From Mongoliitalea lutea (GTDB lineage Bacteria; Bacteroidota; Bacteroidia; Cytophagales; Cyclobacteriaceae): a DNA stretch of 64,000 nucleotides. The DNA is taken from positions 1 to 64,000 of the forward strand of contig NZ_BMYF01000007.1 in NCBI RefSeq assembly GCF_014652135.1. Reading direction: 5' to 3'. Under the pieces are notes generated by a model. That model saw only the letters and a program-made list of their open reading frames with translations, did no database searches and had not been told where the DNA came from. Below are positions 17,073 to 26,102 of this stretch, piece after piece; positions within the stretch are counted from its first letter, which is position 1; each line of letters begins with the position of its first letter. The position numbers and the translations under genes were made by a program.

Positions 17073-20015
17073 TCAAAGCAATGCTCCATAAAGCACCTCC
17101 ACGGGATGCAAAGCCTTTCGTTGGGTACCGTCTGCGATCTGATGACGGCAGGAAGTTCCAGGAGCTACGATTATTGTCTCTTCATTTGCGGACCTCACCG
17201 CAGGAAATAAGACCATCTCCCCTATTTGCATGCTTAGTTCATAATGTTCTACCTCATAACCAAAAGATCCGGCCATGCCACAACAACCCGAAGGAATCGT
17301 TTCAACGGAATAATTCTGAGGTAGACTTAATAACTTTTGGGTCCAGTTTAAGGATGACAACGCCTTTTGATGGCAGTGCCCGTGCAATTTGATGGTCTTG
17401 GATTCTTTTGTAAAGGATTCAGCTGTGATATTACCAGCCGCAATCTCGCGACCGATAAATTCATCTATCAATAAGGTATGAAACTTGACTTTCTTAGCAG
17501 CCTCCACCAAATGCTTATCCACCAAGCGTGGGTATTCATCACGGAAACTCAAAATTGCTGATGGTTCGATTCCTACCAAGGGACGATCTCCGCTGACCAA
17601 ATCTTTGAAGGTGTTGATATTTGCATTCGCATGTTTCTTTGCTTTTTCAAGCAGTCCCTTCGATAAAGCTGAGCGACCACTTTCTTCATGGTCTACCAGC
17701 AGCACCTCATAACCCAATTTCTTCAATAACTTCACCGTAGTAATGCCAATACTAGGCTCATTGAAATTGATAAACTCATCTACAAAAAGGTAAATTTCTT
17801 TAATCACTGGCTGTTTCACAGGTATGCTGCTGGCAGATTTTTTCAGCCACTGACGAAAACTCTCTTTGGAGATAGCCGGCAGTTCCCGTTGAGGCGCAAC
17901 ACCTAGAACTTTTTTCAGTAAGCCTCCGGTCAAGGAATTACTTAAAGAAAAATTGGTGAGTCCTGGAACCAACGAACCCAATTTATTCAATTCATTGATA
18001 TGCGCAAAAGCTTTGGAGCGAAGTGGAACGCCATGCGTTTGCTGATATTGGTACAAAAATTCCGCTTTCATGGATGCCATATCCACATTGGAAGGGCACT
18101 CAGCGGTACAGCCTTTACAGGAAAGACACAAATCCAAGGCCTCTTTGATCTCGGGATGATCGAAAGGATTGGAAGGCTTGTCCTTGGTCAGAAACTCCCG
18201 TAAGGTATTAGCACGTCCACGGGTAGTATCTTTTTCATTGCGGGTAGCCTGATAACTTGGACACATGGTTCCACCTGAACTTGGTAGCTTTCGGCAATCT
18301 CCACTTCCATTGCACTTTTCTGCCATGCGAAGAATCCCTCCCACCTGAGAAAAATCCAAGGCTGTATCATGCTCTGGGGTTTGCATACCAACTTCATACC
18401 TCAGGGAAGTATTCATTGGAGCAGTATCCACTATTTTCCCTGGATTGAAAATATTATCGGGATCCCATGTGTATTTGATGCGTCTGAACAACTGATAGTT
18501 TTTCTCCCCAACCATCATTGGGATAAAAGGTGCTCTTACACGACCATCTCCATGTTCGCCGGAAAGTGAACCATTGAATTTCTTGACCAGCTTTGCGGAA
18601 GCTTCTGAAATCTTATAAAATTCCTCCACATCTTCCGCCTTTTTCAGATCCAAAATTGGACGCATGTGGATTTCCCCTGCACCCGCATGGGCATAGTGAA
18701 CCGGATCTTGATTGAACCCTTTAAGGATTTCATCCAGTTCGTCAATATAATCGGCTAAGTCCTCGATATCCACTGCTGTGTCTTCAATACAGGCAACTGC
18801 CTTAGGGTCACCGGGGATATTTGCCAACAACCCCAAACCGGCACTTCGAAGCGCCCAAGCAGCTTTGGTTTTATCTGGACCAATAACTGGATAGGCATAC
18901 CCTAAGCCACTAGCTTTTAAATCCTCAATCAATAATTCTCCCTTCGCCCTTGCTTCCTCCTCTGTTTTACCCGTAAACTCTATCATCAAGAGGGCCTTCG
19001 GATCACCTTCCACGAAGTACCGGTTTTTACTGTATTCAATACTCTCCTTGGTGCAATCCAAAATAATTTTATCCATCAATTCCACGGCAGTTGCCGGATG
19101 CTTCATGGCCACCTGGGCTGCCTTCATGCTTTGATGAATACTTTCAAAGTGAGCTGCAACGACGATTTCTATAGGATCTGGAAGCGGATCCAAACTGATC
19201 TTTATTTCCGTGGTAAATGCTAGAGTCCCCTCAGATCCACTTAATAACTTACAAAAATTAAAAGGTTCATCTCCTTCGAATAGCTCAGACTTGAGAAGTT
19301 CGTCTACAGCATAACCCGTATTTCTTCGATGAATACTTTTTTTGGGAAATTGTTCATGAATTTCTTTCCTGGCTTCTTCCGATTGGAGTTCTTCCCAAAT
19401 CTGCTGATATACTTTTCCTTCTAGATCGGACTGATTTCGTTTTTGTTCAAATGCTTCCAAAGTCAGTGAACCAAAAACCGCAGGACTCCCATCACTCAAG
19501 AGCACTTGAAGTTCCATGACCTTATCTCTGGTAACTCCGTAAACGATGGAAGTAGTGCCGGATGAATTGTTACCCACCATCCCACCTATCATGGCACGGT
19601 TAGCGGTAGATGTGATCGGGCTAAAAAACAGTCCATGAGGTTTCAAAAAACGATTCAACTCATCTCTCACCACCCCCGGTTGTACACGAACCCATTTTTC
19701 CTCTGCATTAAACTCAATGATAGAAGTAAAATGCTTGGAAACATCCACCACAATACCATTGCCCACGCATTGACCTGCCAAGGAAGTTCCCGCTGTACGA
19801 GGAATCAGGGAGGTTTGGTGTTCTTTGGCAAAGGCTATAAGCAGCTGAATATCCTTTTCAGACTTTGGAAAGGCCACTGCCAAAGGTATCTCACGATAGA
19901 CGGAAGCATCCGTAGCATAGAGGGTCTTACTCAAGGAATCAAACTTCAATTCTCCTTCCAAAGAAGAGGCAAGTGCTTGCAAAAAAGGCAATAGGTTTGT
20001 GGAATTTGTACTCAT
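17073..20015 (-). CDS. FAD-linked D-2-hydroxyacid dehydrogenase with Fe-S domain (YdiJ-like)
   Basis: A 980-residue fusion of a GlcD-type flavoprotein and a GlcF-type iron-sulfur protein, close in plan to YdiJ, the D-2-hydroxyglutarate dehydrogenase. The FAD-binding domain (about 25-240) has TSLIPRTAGTSLAGQCVG and GGMVGNNSSGT. The FAD-oxidase C-terminal domain runs to about 535 and contains SGEHGDGR. Iron-sulfur ligands follow in CNGSGDCRKLPSSGGTMC and CLSCKGCTAECP. Two CCG-type segments close the protein (GHCHQKAL and SGCCGMAGSFG). It should oxidise a D-2-hydroxyacid (2-hydroxyglutarate, lactate or glycolate) and pass electrons to the respiratory chain. It is monocistronic, with a -7 box almost touching its ATG. 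Confidence 0.88.
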   Translation of the reverse strand: MSTNSTNLLPFLQALASSLEGELKFDSLSKTLYATDASVYREIPLAVAFPKSEKDIQLLIAFAKEHQTSLIPRTAGTSLAGQCVGNGIVVDVSKHFTSIIEFNAEEKWVRVQPGVVRDELNRFLKPHGLFFSPITSTANRAMIGGMVGNNSSGTTSIVYGVTRDKVMELQVLLSDGSPAVFGSLTLEAFEQKRNQSDLEGKVYQQIWEELQSEEARKEIHEQFPKKSIHRRNTGYAVDELLKSELFEGDEPFNFCKLLSGSEGTLAFTTEIKISLDPLPDPIEIVVAAHFESIHQSMKAAQVAMKHPATAVELMDKIILDCTKESIEYSKNRYFVEGDPKALLMIEFTGKTEEEARAKGELLIEDLKASGLGYAYPVIGPDKTKAAWALRSAGLGLLANIPGDPKAVACIEDTAVDIEDLADYIDELDEILKGFNQDPVHYAHAGAGEIHMRPILDLKKAEDVEEFYKISEASAKLVKKFNGSLSGEHGDGRVRAPFIPMMVGEKNYQLFRRIKYTWDPDNIFNPGKIVDTAPMNTSLRYEVGMQTPEHDTALDFSQVGGILRMAEKCNGSGDCRKLPSSGGTMCPSYQATRNEKDTTRGRANTLREFLTKDKPSNPFDHPEIKEALDLCLSCKGCTAECPSNVDMASMKAEFLYQYQQTHGVPLRSKAFAHINELNKLGSLVPGLTNFSLSNSLTGGLLKKVLGVAPQRELPAISKESFRQWLKKSASSIPVKQPVIKEIYLFVDEFINFNEPSIGITTVKLLKKLGYEVLLVDHEESGRSALSKGLLEKAKKHANANINTFKDLVSGDRPLVGIEPSAILSFRDEYPRLVDKHLVEAAKKVKFHTLLIDEFIGREIAAGNITAESFTKESKTIKLHGHCHQKALSSLNWTQKLLSLPQNYSVETIPSGCCGMAGSFGYEVEHYELSMQIGEMVLFPAVRSANEETIIVAPGTSCRHQIADGTQRKALHPVEVLYGALL

Positions 20016-20019
20016 GTGT

Positions 20020-20027
20020 CAAAAATA
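20020..20027 (-). promoter_or_regulatory. Putative -7 box (TATTTTTG) abutting the dehydrogenase start
   Basis: TATTTTTG on the minus strand matches TAnnTTTG and ends four bases before the ATG at 20015. If used, the mRNA would be nearly leaderless. No TTG at proper -33 spacing was found. Confidence 0.35.
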
Positions 20028-20109
20028 CACAGAGAATTTTGTGAGTATTGAAAATTAGGGAATTATTTCTCGAGGAATACTCGGAATTCACAGAAAAAAT
20101 AGGATTGTT

Positions 20110-20204
20110 CAAGTCTAAAGACTTGGACTAAAATTATTGCAGTTTTCAGACTGCTGGTAAACAGTCTGAAAACTATTAAAAGTGTAGGCCAAAGACTAAG
20201 TCTT
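20110..20204. repeat. Cluster of three palindromes (REP/BIME-like)
   Basis: Three inverted repeats lie within 95 bases: CAAGTCT-AA-AGACTTG (20110-20125); a perfect 13-base stem AGTTTTCAGACTG / CAGTCTGAAAACT with an 8-base loop (20141-20174); and AAGACT-A-AGTCTT (20192-20204). The outer two resemble each other in inverted orientation, giving a symmetric compound element. It lies upstream of the minus-strand dehydrogenase and could be a mobile REP-type element or a regulatory structure. Confidence 0.75.
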
Positions 20205-20600
20205 GAACCAATGTAAACTTACGCTTTGTTACTTTATGGTCTATTCAACTTATAGCTTTGTTTTTCTTAGTAAACTGCCTTATAAAATCGATATTAAAAG
20301 ACTGAATTTCAGGATTTAATATATCTCAATCCATCAACGATAAATCAAGCGTTAAAAGAATAGCCAATTCATCAAAATATTATCCAAAAAAAAATAGAAA
20401 GGCTACATAAACCAGAAAGTAAGCCCGACTATCTATCTTACACTTATAGAAGTGCGCACACTTATAAAAGAGCGGAATAACTGAAAGGCATTCAGAAAAA
20501 TTGAGTCAAGAGTATTTTTATTAATAGTACTAAAGACTCTGCTTCCTAATTTATTCTTCAATAAATTCATTTTTCAGGAGTTTAGTTTTTATTGATTGAT
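20205..20600. other. AT-rich intergenic remainder upstream of YdcF-like gene
   Basis: About 400 bases without a credible ORF. A small hairpin CACTTATAGAAGTG (about 20450) and the repeated word ACACTTATA near 20447-20467 are the only structure seen. No RNA gene was recognised. Confidence 0.4.
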
Positions 20601-20608
20601 TACATTTG
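20601..20608 (+). promoter_or_regulatory. Putative -7 box (TACATTTG) of the ydcF-like gene
   Basis: TACATTTG fits TAnnTTTG and lies 18 bases before the ATG at 20627. It overlaps the upstream TTG that would lengthen the ORF, so it supports the ATG as the true start. No -33 TTG at normal spacing. Confidence 0.4.
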
Positions 20609-20626
20609 ATAATAAATCAACAACCT

Positions 20627-21400
20627 ATGTTTTTCATACTATCTCAATTACTTAGTTTCTTGATAATGCCACTATCACTTGTGTTCATAGGTTTGATATC
20701 AGGATACCTATTACGTGCAAAAAAAACTGGCAAAAGATTAATTATCATCAGTATTTTATCCCTATACCTTTTTAGTAATCAATTTATTATCAATGTAGTA
20801 CTTCTTCAATGGGAATATAAAATAGTACCAATGGCTGAAGTTCCTAAGCATGACTTTGCCATAGTACTAACAGGTGTTGTAAACCTAAGTAAAACAACAG
20901 ATGACCGCACATTTTTCCATAAAGGAGCAGATAGAATAACCCATACATTGCAATTATATCAAGATAAAAAAATAGACAAAATACTGATTACTGGTGGCCA
21001 AGGATTTAACCCAATAAATGACAACACTGAGGCCAAGCTTTTAAAAGATTTCTTATTGATGGCGGGGGTTCCTCAAGAAGCAATCATTATTGAAGATAAG
21101 GCTAAAAACACATATCAAAATGCCATATTTACAAAAGAAATATTAAACGAATTGGAAATTCTGCAAGAAAAATCCTCATTCATACTAGTAACTTCAGCCT
21201 TTCACATGAAAAGGGCGAAAGCTTGTTTTGACAAAGCAGGAATAAAGACATTCCCTTTCCCCACTGACTATTACACCAGTGATGTAAAATGGGACCTGCC
21301 GCATCTTTTATACCCAGACCCAACGAGTATAGCTAAATGGCACACATTATTTAAAGAAATCGTTGGTCTAATAATGTATAAAATCGCTGGATATATTTAA
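20627..21400 (+). CDS. YdcF family (DUF218) membrane protein
   Basis: A 257-residue protein with two N-terminal membrane helices (about residues 2-27 and 37-55) and a DUF218 domain. Family signatures are visible in DFAIVLTGV, KILITGGQG, EDKAKNTYQNA and LVTSAFHMKRAK. ElyC, SanA and related YdcF proteins act in envelope or peptidoglycan homeostasis, with an uncharacterised enzymatic activity. The ATG at 20627 was chosen over a TTG at 20606 because it begins directly with the hydrophobic helix and leaves room for a -7 box. The next gene starts within 30 bases, so they may be cotranscribed. Confidence 0.85.
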   Translation: MFFILSQLLSFLIMPLSLVFIGLISGYLLRAKKTGKRLIIISILSLYLFSNQFIINVVLLQWEYKIVPMAEVPKHDFAIVLTGVVNLSKTTDDRTFFHKGADRITHTLQLYQDKKIDKILITGGQGFNPINDNTEAKLLKDFLLMAGVPQEAIIIEDKAKNTYQNAIFTKEILNELEILQEKSSFILVTSAFHMKRAKACFDKAGIKTFPFPTDYYTSDVKWDLPHLLYPDPTSIAKWHTLFKEIVGLIMYKIAGYI

Positions 21401-21429
21401 TTATGTTCTTAATCACAATCTTAAATCAT

Positions 21430-21897
21430 ATGAAAAGACCACTTATTCCCTTAATCATAATTTTCACCTTTATTATTATAAACACGAATGCGCAAACCCA
21501 GGAGACTATGAATTTGGACTGGGCTACGAAAATTGCGGATGCTGCACAGGAGAAGGCTGTGAATGAAAACTGGAATGTAGTGATTGCAATTCTGGATCAG
21601 GGAGGAAACCTTATTCTGCTCAAAAGGATGGATGGTACCCAGATAGGTAGTATTGAAATTGCTCAGTTAAAAGCAAAAACAGCCTTCGAATTCAAACGCT
21701 CGACGAAAGTATTTGAGGATATGATCAAAAATGGGGCTGTTCACCTGACCACCATGCCTATAACAGCTGTGGAAGGTGGCTTGCCGATATTCAAAAACGG
21801 AGACCTTATTGGCGCTATTGGTATCTCAGGAGTCACTTCTGCTCAAGACGGTATCATCGCTGAGGCAGCGCTGAAGGCTGTGGGTTTGATGGAATAG
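21430..21897 (+). CDS. Exported GlcG/HbpS-like heme-binding family protein
   Basis: A 155-residue protein starting at the ATG at 21430, which gives a signal peptide (MKRPLIPLIIIFTFIIINTNAQ). The mature part is a single GlcG/HbpS domain, with AILDQGGNLILLKRMDG, KAKTAFEFKRST and the glycine-rich GAIGISGVTSAQDGIIAEAAL. Members bind heme or assist cobalamin or glycolate metabolism, and the exact ligand is not predictable. It follows the YdcF-like gene closely on the same strand and converges with the peptidase gene at 21938, with only a weak AT hairpin between. Confidence 0.85.
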   Translation: MKRPLIPLIIIFTFIIINTNAQTQETMNLDWATKIADAAQEKAVNENWNVVIAILDQGGNLILLKRMDGTQIGSIEIAQLKAKTAFEFKRSTKVFEDMIKNGAVHLTTMPITAVEGGLPIFKNGDLIGAIGISGVTSAQDGIIAEAALKAVGLME

Positions 21898-21937
21898 CGA
21901 TACTTAATTGAAAACTAATTTTTGGAGAAAAATTCGA

Positions 21938-22654
21938 TTAGGCGAGTATTTTCTCCAGTTTTGATTTCCACTTTTTCCAGTCTTTCATTTCCCTCGTCTG
22001 CAAATCTAAAAATTTTTGGGTGTGGTCATGGTAAACCAGATAACAAAGCTCATGAACGATAACATACTCAATACTTCCCTTAGGTGCTTTGATCAATTCG
22101 GGATTTAAAATTATTTTCCCTTTAGCTGTACAGCTCCCCCAACGTGTAGGCATTTCGCGAATAGACAATTGAATAGTAGGAATTGATAACTTATGACGAA
22201 TTAGGAAAGAATCGATTAAGGGGCTAGCTATCTCTTTTAGCTTCTGCTCTGCTTTCTTACGATACCAGTTTTTGACTAATGATTCAGCTTTTTGTTTTTC
22301 TAATGTATACACCTTCAAAAAACCACCTTCTAATTTTACTCGTTCATTATCAATTCCTAATTCATCATTATTAATTAACAATCGGTACTGTCTGCCAAGG
22401 TACAAATGGGTTTCCCCGCTGATATATTTACGCTGAGGGGTTTTAGGATGGAAAGAAAGGAAATAGCTTTGTTGTTTGATGACCCAAGGTGCTTTCTTTC
22501 TGATTTTTTCTTTGATTTTGTCAATGCCCGTATTATAAGGAGCTTTGACGATTACTTCCATGTCCGGAGTCACAGTAATCCCTAGTGATTTTCTATCTGA
22601 ATATTCCAAATGAAAGTCAATGGTTCTACTTCCAAATACAATCGTCTGTTTCAT
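21938..22654 (-). CDS. YgjP-type (DUF45) metallopeptidase homologue with altered zinc motif
   Basis: A 238-residue homologue of the YgjP/WLM family often encoded beside type I restriction genes. RWGSCTAKGKIILNPELIKAP and the third-ligand region YHDHTQKF are conserved. The catalytic motif, normally HELCH, reads HELCY: residue 205 is Tyr (codon TAT at 22040-22042), one base from a His codon. Without that ligand, zinc binding should be lost or weakened. Its ATG overlaps the hsdR stop by one base (TAATG), so it is translationally coupled to hsdR. It may be inactive and decaying along with hsdR. Function in the family is poorly known. Confidence 0.85.
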   Translation of the reverse strand: MKQTIVFGSRTIDFHLEYSDRKSLGITVTPDMEVIVKAPYNTGIDKIKEKIRKKAPWVIKQQSYFLSFHPKTPQRKYISGETHLYLGRQYRLLINNDELGIDNERVKLEGGFLKVYTLEKQKAESLVKNWYRKKAEQKLKEIASPLIDSFLIRHKLSIPTIQLSIREMPTRWGSCTAKGKIILNPELIKAPKGSIEYVIVHELCYLVYHDHTQKFLDLQTREMKDWKKWKSKLEKILA

Positions 22655-25600
22655 TATTTGTATCGGATTTTTGCCACTTCAATACAGTCGTCTGCAATTT
22701 TATCCATTTCTTGGAATGACAATTCAAGGTTGTATTTGTCTCTTACTTCATCGATCAGATGATCCCCAATATCTATCAGCAATTTGCCAGTGATATTGGT
22801 TTTAAACTGCCAATCAATAATTGGCTTGCCATTATCCAATACAGATTCTTGAATAAGGTTATCAATTTGTAAAGCTGTTTGGATTGAAACTTCCCGCAAA
22901 ATTACATAATCATTCGTTTTTTCTTTAAGCGATTCAATTGTCAATCCATAAAAGGCCTTAGCAACATCTCTTGATTTTAATTGCTCAGGGATCTCATTAT
23001 CCGTATGAGCCAAGACATTGTCCATGATCTCCTGAACCCTAGTCAGGTATTGTGCTTCATTGATTCGTTTGGCTTCATATTCGGCAATGGTGTCTTTCAG
23101 CATCTGGGAGAACTTTTTGTAGAAAGCAGGATCCTCATCCATTTTTTCTGAAATATGCTTGGCTGTTCTGCTGGCGATTTTATCTGCTTTTGCTTCTTTT
23201 TCAATAGTATTTTCGAGTTCCTGTTGGAATTTGTCCTTATCGAATATGTTTACCAGTTCTATAATTGTATCAATTTTCTCTACGGTAATATGGGTGTCAA
23301 TCAATTTTTGAATTTGACCTTCATATTGTTTATAGTCAATTTCATCACTGTATCGCTCCACAACAGCTGCCCGTAGTTTCATAAACATCTTCAAATCATC
23401 CCTGTAACGGTTGATGGTTTTTTCGTCTACATCCTTGTGGAATTGAAGGGAGGATAAAGCCAATTTCAAACTCTTGGCAAATGCAGCGAGTTTGTCATAA
23501 AATAAAACCCTGATGGCTTCATCTTTCAGCAGTTGTTGGTAGGCCTCAGCATCTCTTTTATTGGCAATAGTTTTGAAAATATCCCAGAGGTCAGAATGCT
23601 TCTGGGGGAGTTTGTTGACTTCATCTGTGATGTTGGTAAGGGTGCCCGCCAAATCTTCTTCGTCGAAATCTTCAAAAGAGGAATACATCTTCAGAGCATC
23701 ATCTAAGTTTTCAATAACCCCATAATAATCGATGACGTACCCAAACTCCTTGTCAGGATAGATTCGGTTTACTCTGGCAATGGCCTGTAAGAGTTTGTGG
23801 CTTTGTAAATTCCTTGTGAGATATAAAACGGTGTTTTTTGGTTCATCAAATCCAGTAAGTAGTTTATCTACTACAATAATGATTTCCGGGTCTTTTTGAT
23901 TCTTAAATCGGCTGATGATATTTTTCTCATAGCTTTTTGCATTGCCATGTTCGTCCATCATTTTTTTCCAAAACCGATTTTCCTTTTCAGTTGACTTTTC
24001 ATAAGCACTGTCTTCTCCCTCACGCTCATCAATGGATGAAATCAAGACTTCCGTACTCACAATACCAATTTCGTCAAGAAACTCTTTATACTTGATGGCA
24101 TTGATTTTTTTGTCACAAACCAACTGGGCTTTGAATCCTGTCCCTTGCCAGTTGTCTCTAAAATGTCTGCTAATATCCCAGCAAATGGCATATATCTTTT
24201 GCTCCGCGCTATTCAATTGATCGTAGCGTGAAAATTTCTTCTTAAAGTCGGCTTTTTGATAATCAGAAAAGGGCTCCGTCACTAAATTAAAATACGTGTC
24301 CATGGGTCCCTCATTTACATGCTGTATGGCCACCCTTCCCTCATAAAGTAGTGGGACAACAGCTTGGTCAATCACAGCTTGGTCAACGGTGTAGGCGTCT
24401 ATAATGCCTCCAAACTTTGCTGCGGTGCTTTTGTCCTTTTTGAAAAGTGGCGTTCCGGTCATGGCTATGAAACAAGCATTCGGCAAGGTCTTTTGCATGT
24501 CAATATTGAACATGCCATGTTGGGTCCTATGGCCTTCATCCACCAGCACAAAAATGTCATGACTTTCTAAGGGCTTACTGATTTTTTTTACAGCAGCATT
24601 GAATTTATTGATAATGGTGGTGACTACTGCATCGCTGTTACTTTCCAATAATTCCACCAATCGCTGACCTGTGGTCGCATTTTCCACAAATTTCCCGCAC
24701 TTTCGGAAGGTTTTGGTGATCTGATCATCCAAATCTGTCCTATCAGTCACGAGAACAATTTTTGGATTACGAATACTTGGTTCCATGGCAATTGCCTGAG
24801 CCAGCATCACCATGGTTAGAGACTTCCCACTTCCTTGGGTGTGCCAAATAACACCACCTTTTCTTTTTCCCTCCTCTACATTTCTGACACGGTGAAGTGA
24901 CTTCTTAATTGTAAAAAATTGCTGATAGCGTGCTACCTTTTTGGTGCCATTATCAAATAAAATAAAATTGAAGATTATGTCCATCAATCGCTCAGGACTA
25001 CAGAGACCAAAAAGATAATTGTCTTGTTCTGTGGGAAGAATTTGTTGCTGTTCTAAAGCATCAAAATATTGGCGAACATACCTGAAGCGATCAGAAAACA
25101 ATTGCTCTTTTACTTTCTCAGGTAATGGCTTATTCTTAAGAGCAAGTAACGTCTCACTATTCTCTTTTTCGTTTTCACTTTCTTTCCACTTTGCCCAGAA
25201 TTTTTCAGGGGTTGCATTGGTGGCATAAGAAGCTTCTTGAGTGGCTATGCTCAAAGTCAATTGCGCATACACATACAAATTCCTGATGCCATCTTCCTGC
25301 TGATTGCGCAAATGCTGGCTGATAGCCTGCTTTAGAGGCTCCTTCATATCCGGACGCTTGCATTCGATAATGCAGAGCGGAATACCATTCACGAACAAGA
25401 CCAAGTCCGGACGATAATGGTCCTTGGTAGTACTCCGCATCACACTGAACTCTTCCGTTACATGAAATTTATTGTGATGGATATTTTTCCAATCGATGTA
25501 CTGTAGGGTAAAACTCTTTTTGTCTCCATCCACACTTTGTTCCAATGCATGTCACAAAGTCAGCAGGTTATAGGCTTTTTCACTGGCAGCAATGTAGCCT

Positions 25601-25866
25601 TCGTTCATGGGAAGGTTTTTCAATGCCTGGATGCCGCGTTCGATATTTTCATCCGTAAAAATACTGGTCTTGCTGGCACTTACCCGTATGCTGTTGATTT
25701 CTTTCAACTGTTTCCGCAGCACTTCTTCCAACAAGACATTTGTCGTTTTTCCACCCCTAAGACGGTCCGTTTCTACTGGATTTATGTATGTATAACCCAA
25801 ATTCACCAGCATCTGCAATGCGGGTATCTGGCTGATATGGTCTTCTTTAAAGCTTGGTGTTTCCAT
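22654..25866 (-). pseudogene. hsdR: Type I restriction enzyme R subunit interrupted by an in-frame TGA
   Basis: The frame encodes a full-length HsdR (about 1070 codons) but is split by TGA at 25552-25554 after 104 residues. Reading resumes in the same frame immediately after (LTL-stop-HALEQSVDGDKK), so one substitution, for example GGA to TGA, explains it. The N-terminal nuclease domain spans the break; PDLVLFV and IIECKR carry the PD-ExK residues. The motor has Walker A in WHTQGSGKS, DEGH in LVDEGHR, AMTGTP and QAIARVNRIY. A protein could restart at a TTG at 25545, but it would lack the first 106 residues. No hsdM or hsdS lies nearby. It is probably a dead or unassembled restriction subunit, although a sequencing error cannot be excluded. 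Confidence 0.88.
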
Positions 25867-26043
25867 AACTTTTTAATTTTTTAAAGAATTGGATACCTGA
25901 TACAGAGAATCATTAACGGTATATAGATAATTTGTTGCTTATTCATTTCTTCAAATTGAGTTTCTAATTTCACTCGATTTATTAGAACCTCCTTTTTTCT
26001 AGTTCATTGTTTTTCAATTTTATAGCTACTTTTCTTATATCAA

Positions 26044-26091
26044 CTTTCCCTTAAATCTTCTCTTAAATTCTCTCTTAAATTCTCTCTTAAA
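26044..26091 (-). repeat. Four tandem 12-base repeats just after the AlbA_2 gene
   Basis: On the minus strand the unit TTTAAGAGAGAA is repeated about four times (two exact, two with changes), starting 12 bases after the stop codon at 26103-26105. In the frame of the upstream gene it would encode LREN-LREN-LRED-LRES before a second stop. It lies in the 236-base gap before hsdR, where no other feature was seen. Confidence 0.75.
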
Positions 26092-26102
26092 CCATTACTA
26101 TG

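Noticed and set aside
21917-21934. AATTTTT / AAAAATT hairpin between the GlcG-like and YgjP-like genes
   Set aside because: It has only seven A-T pairs and no clear T-run, too weak to call a terminator.
25543-25545. TTG start giving a 963-residue HsdR
   Set aside because: It lies nine bases after the in-frame TGA and would omit the conserved first 106 residues, so I treat the gene as broken rather than as a shorter intact gene.
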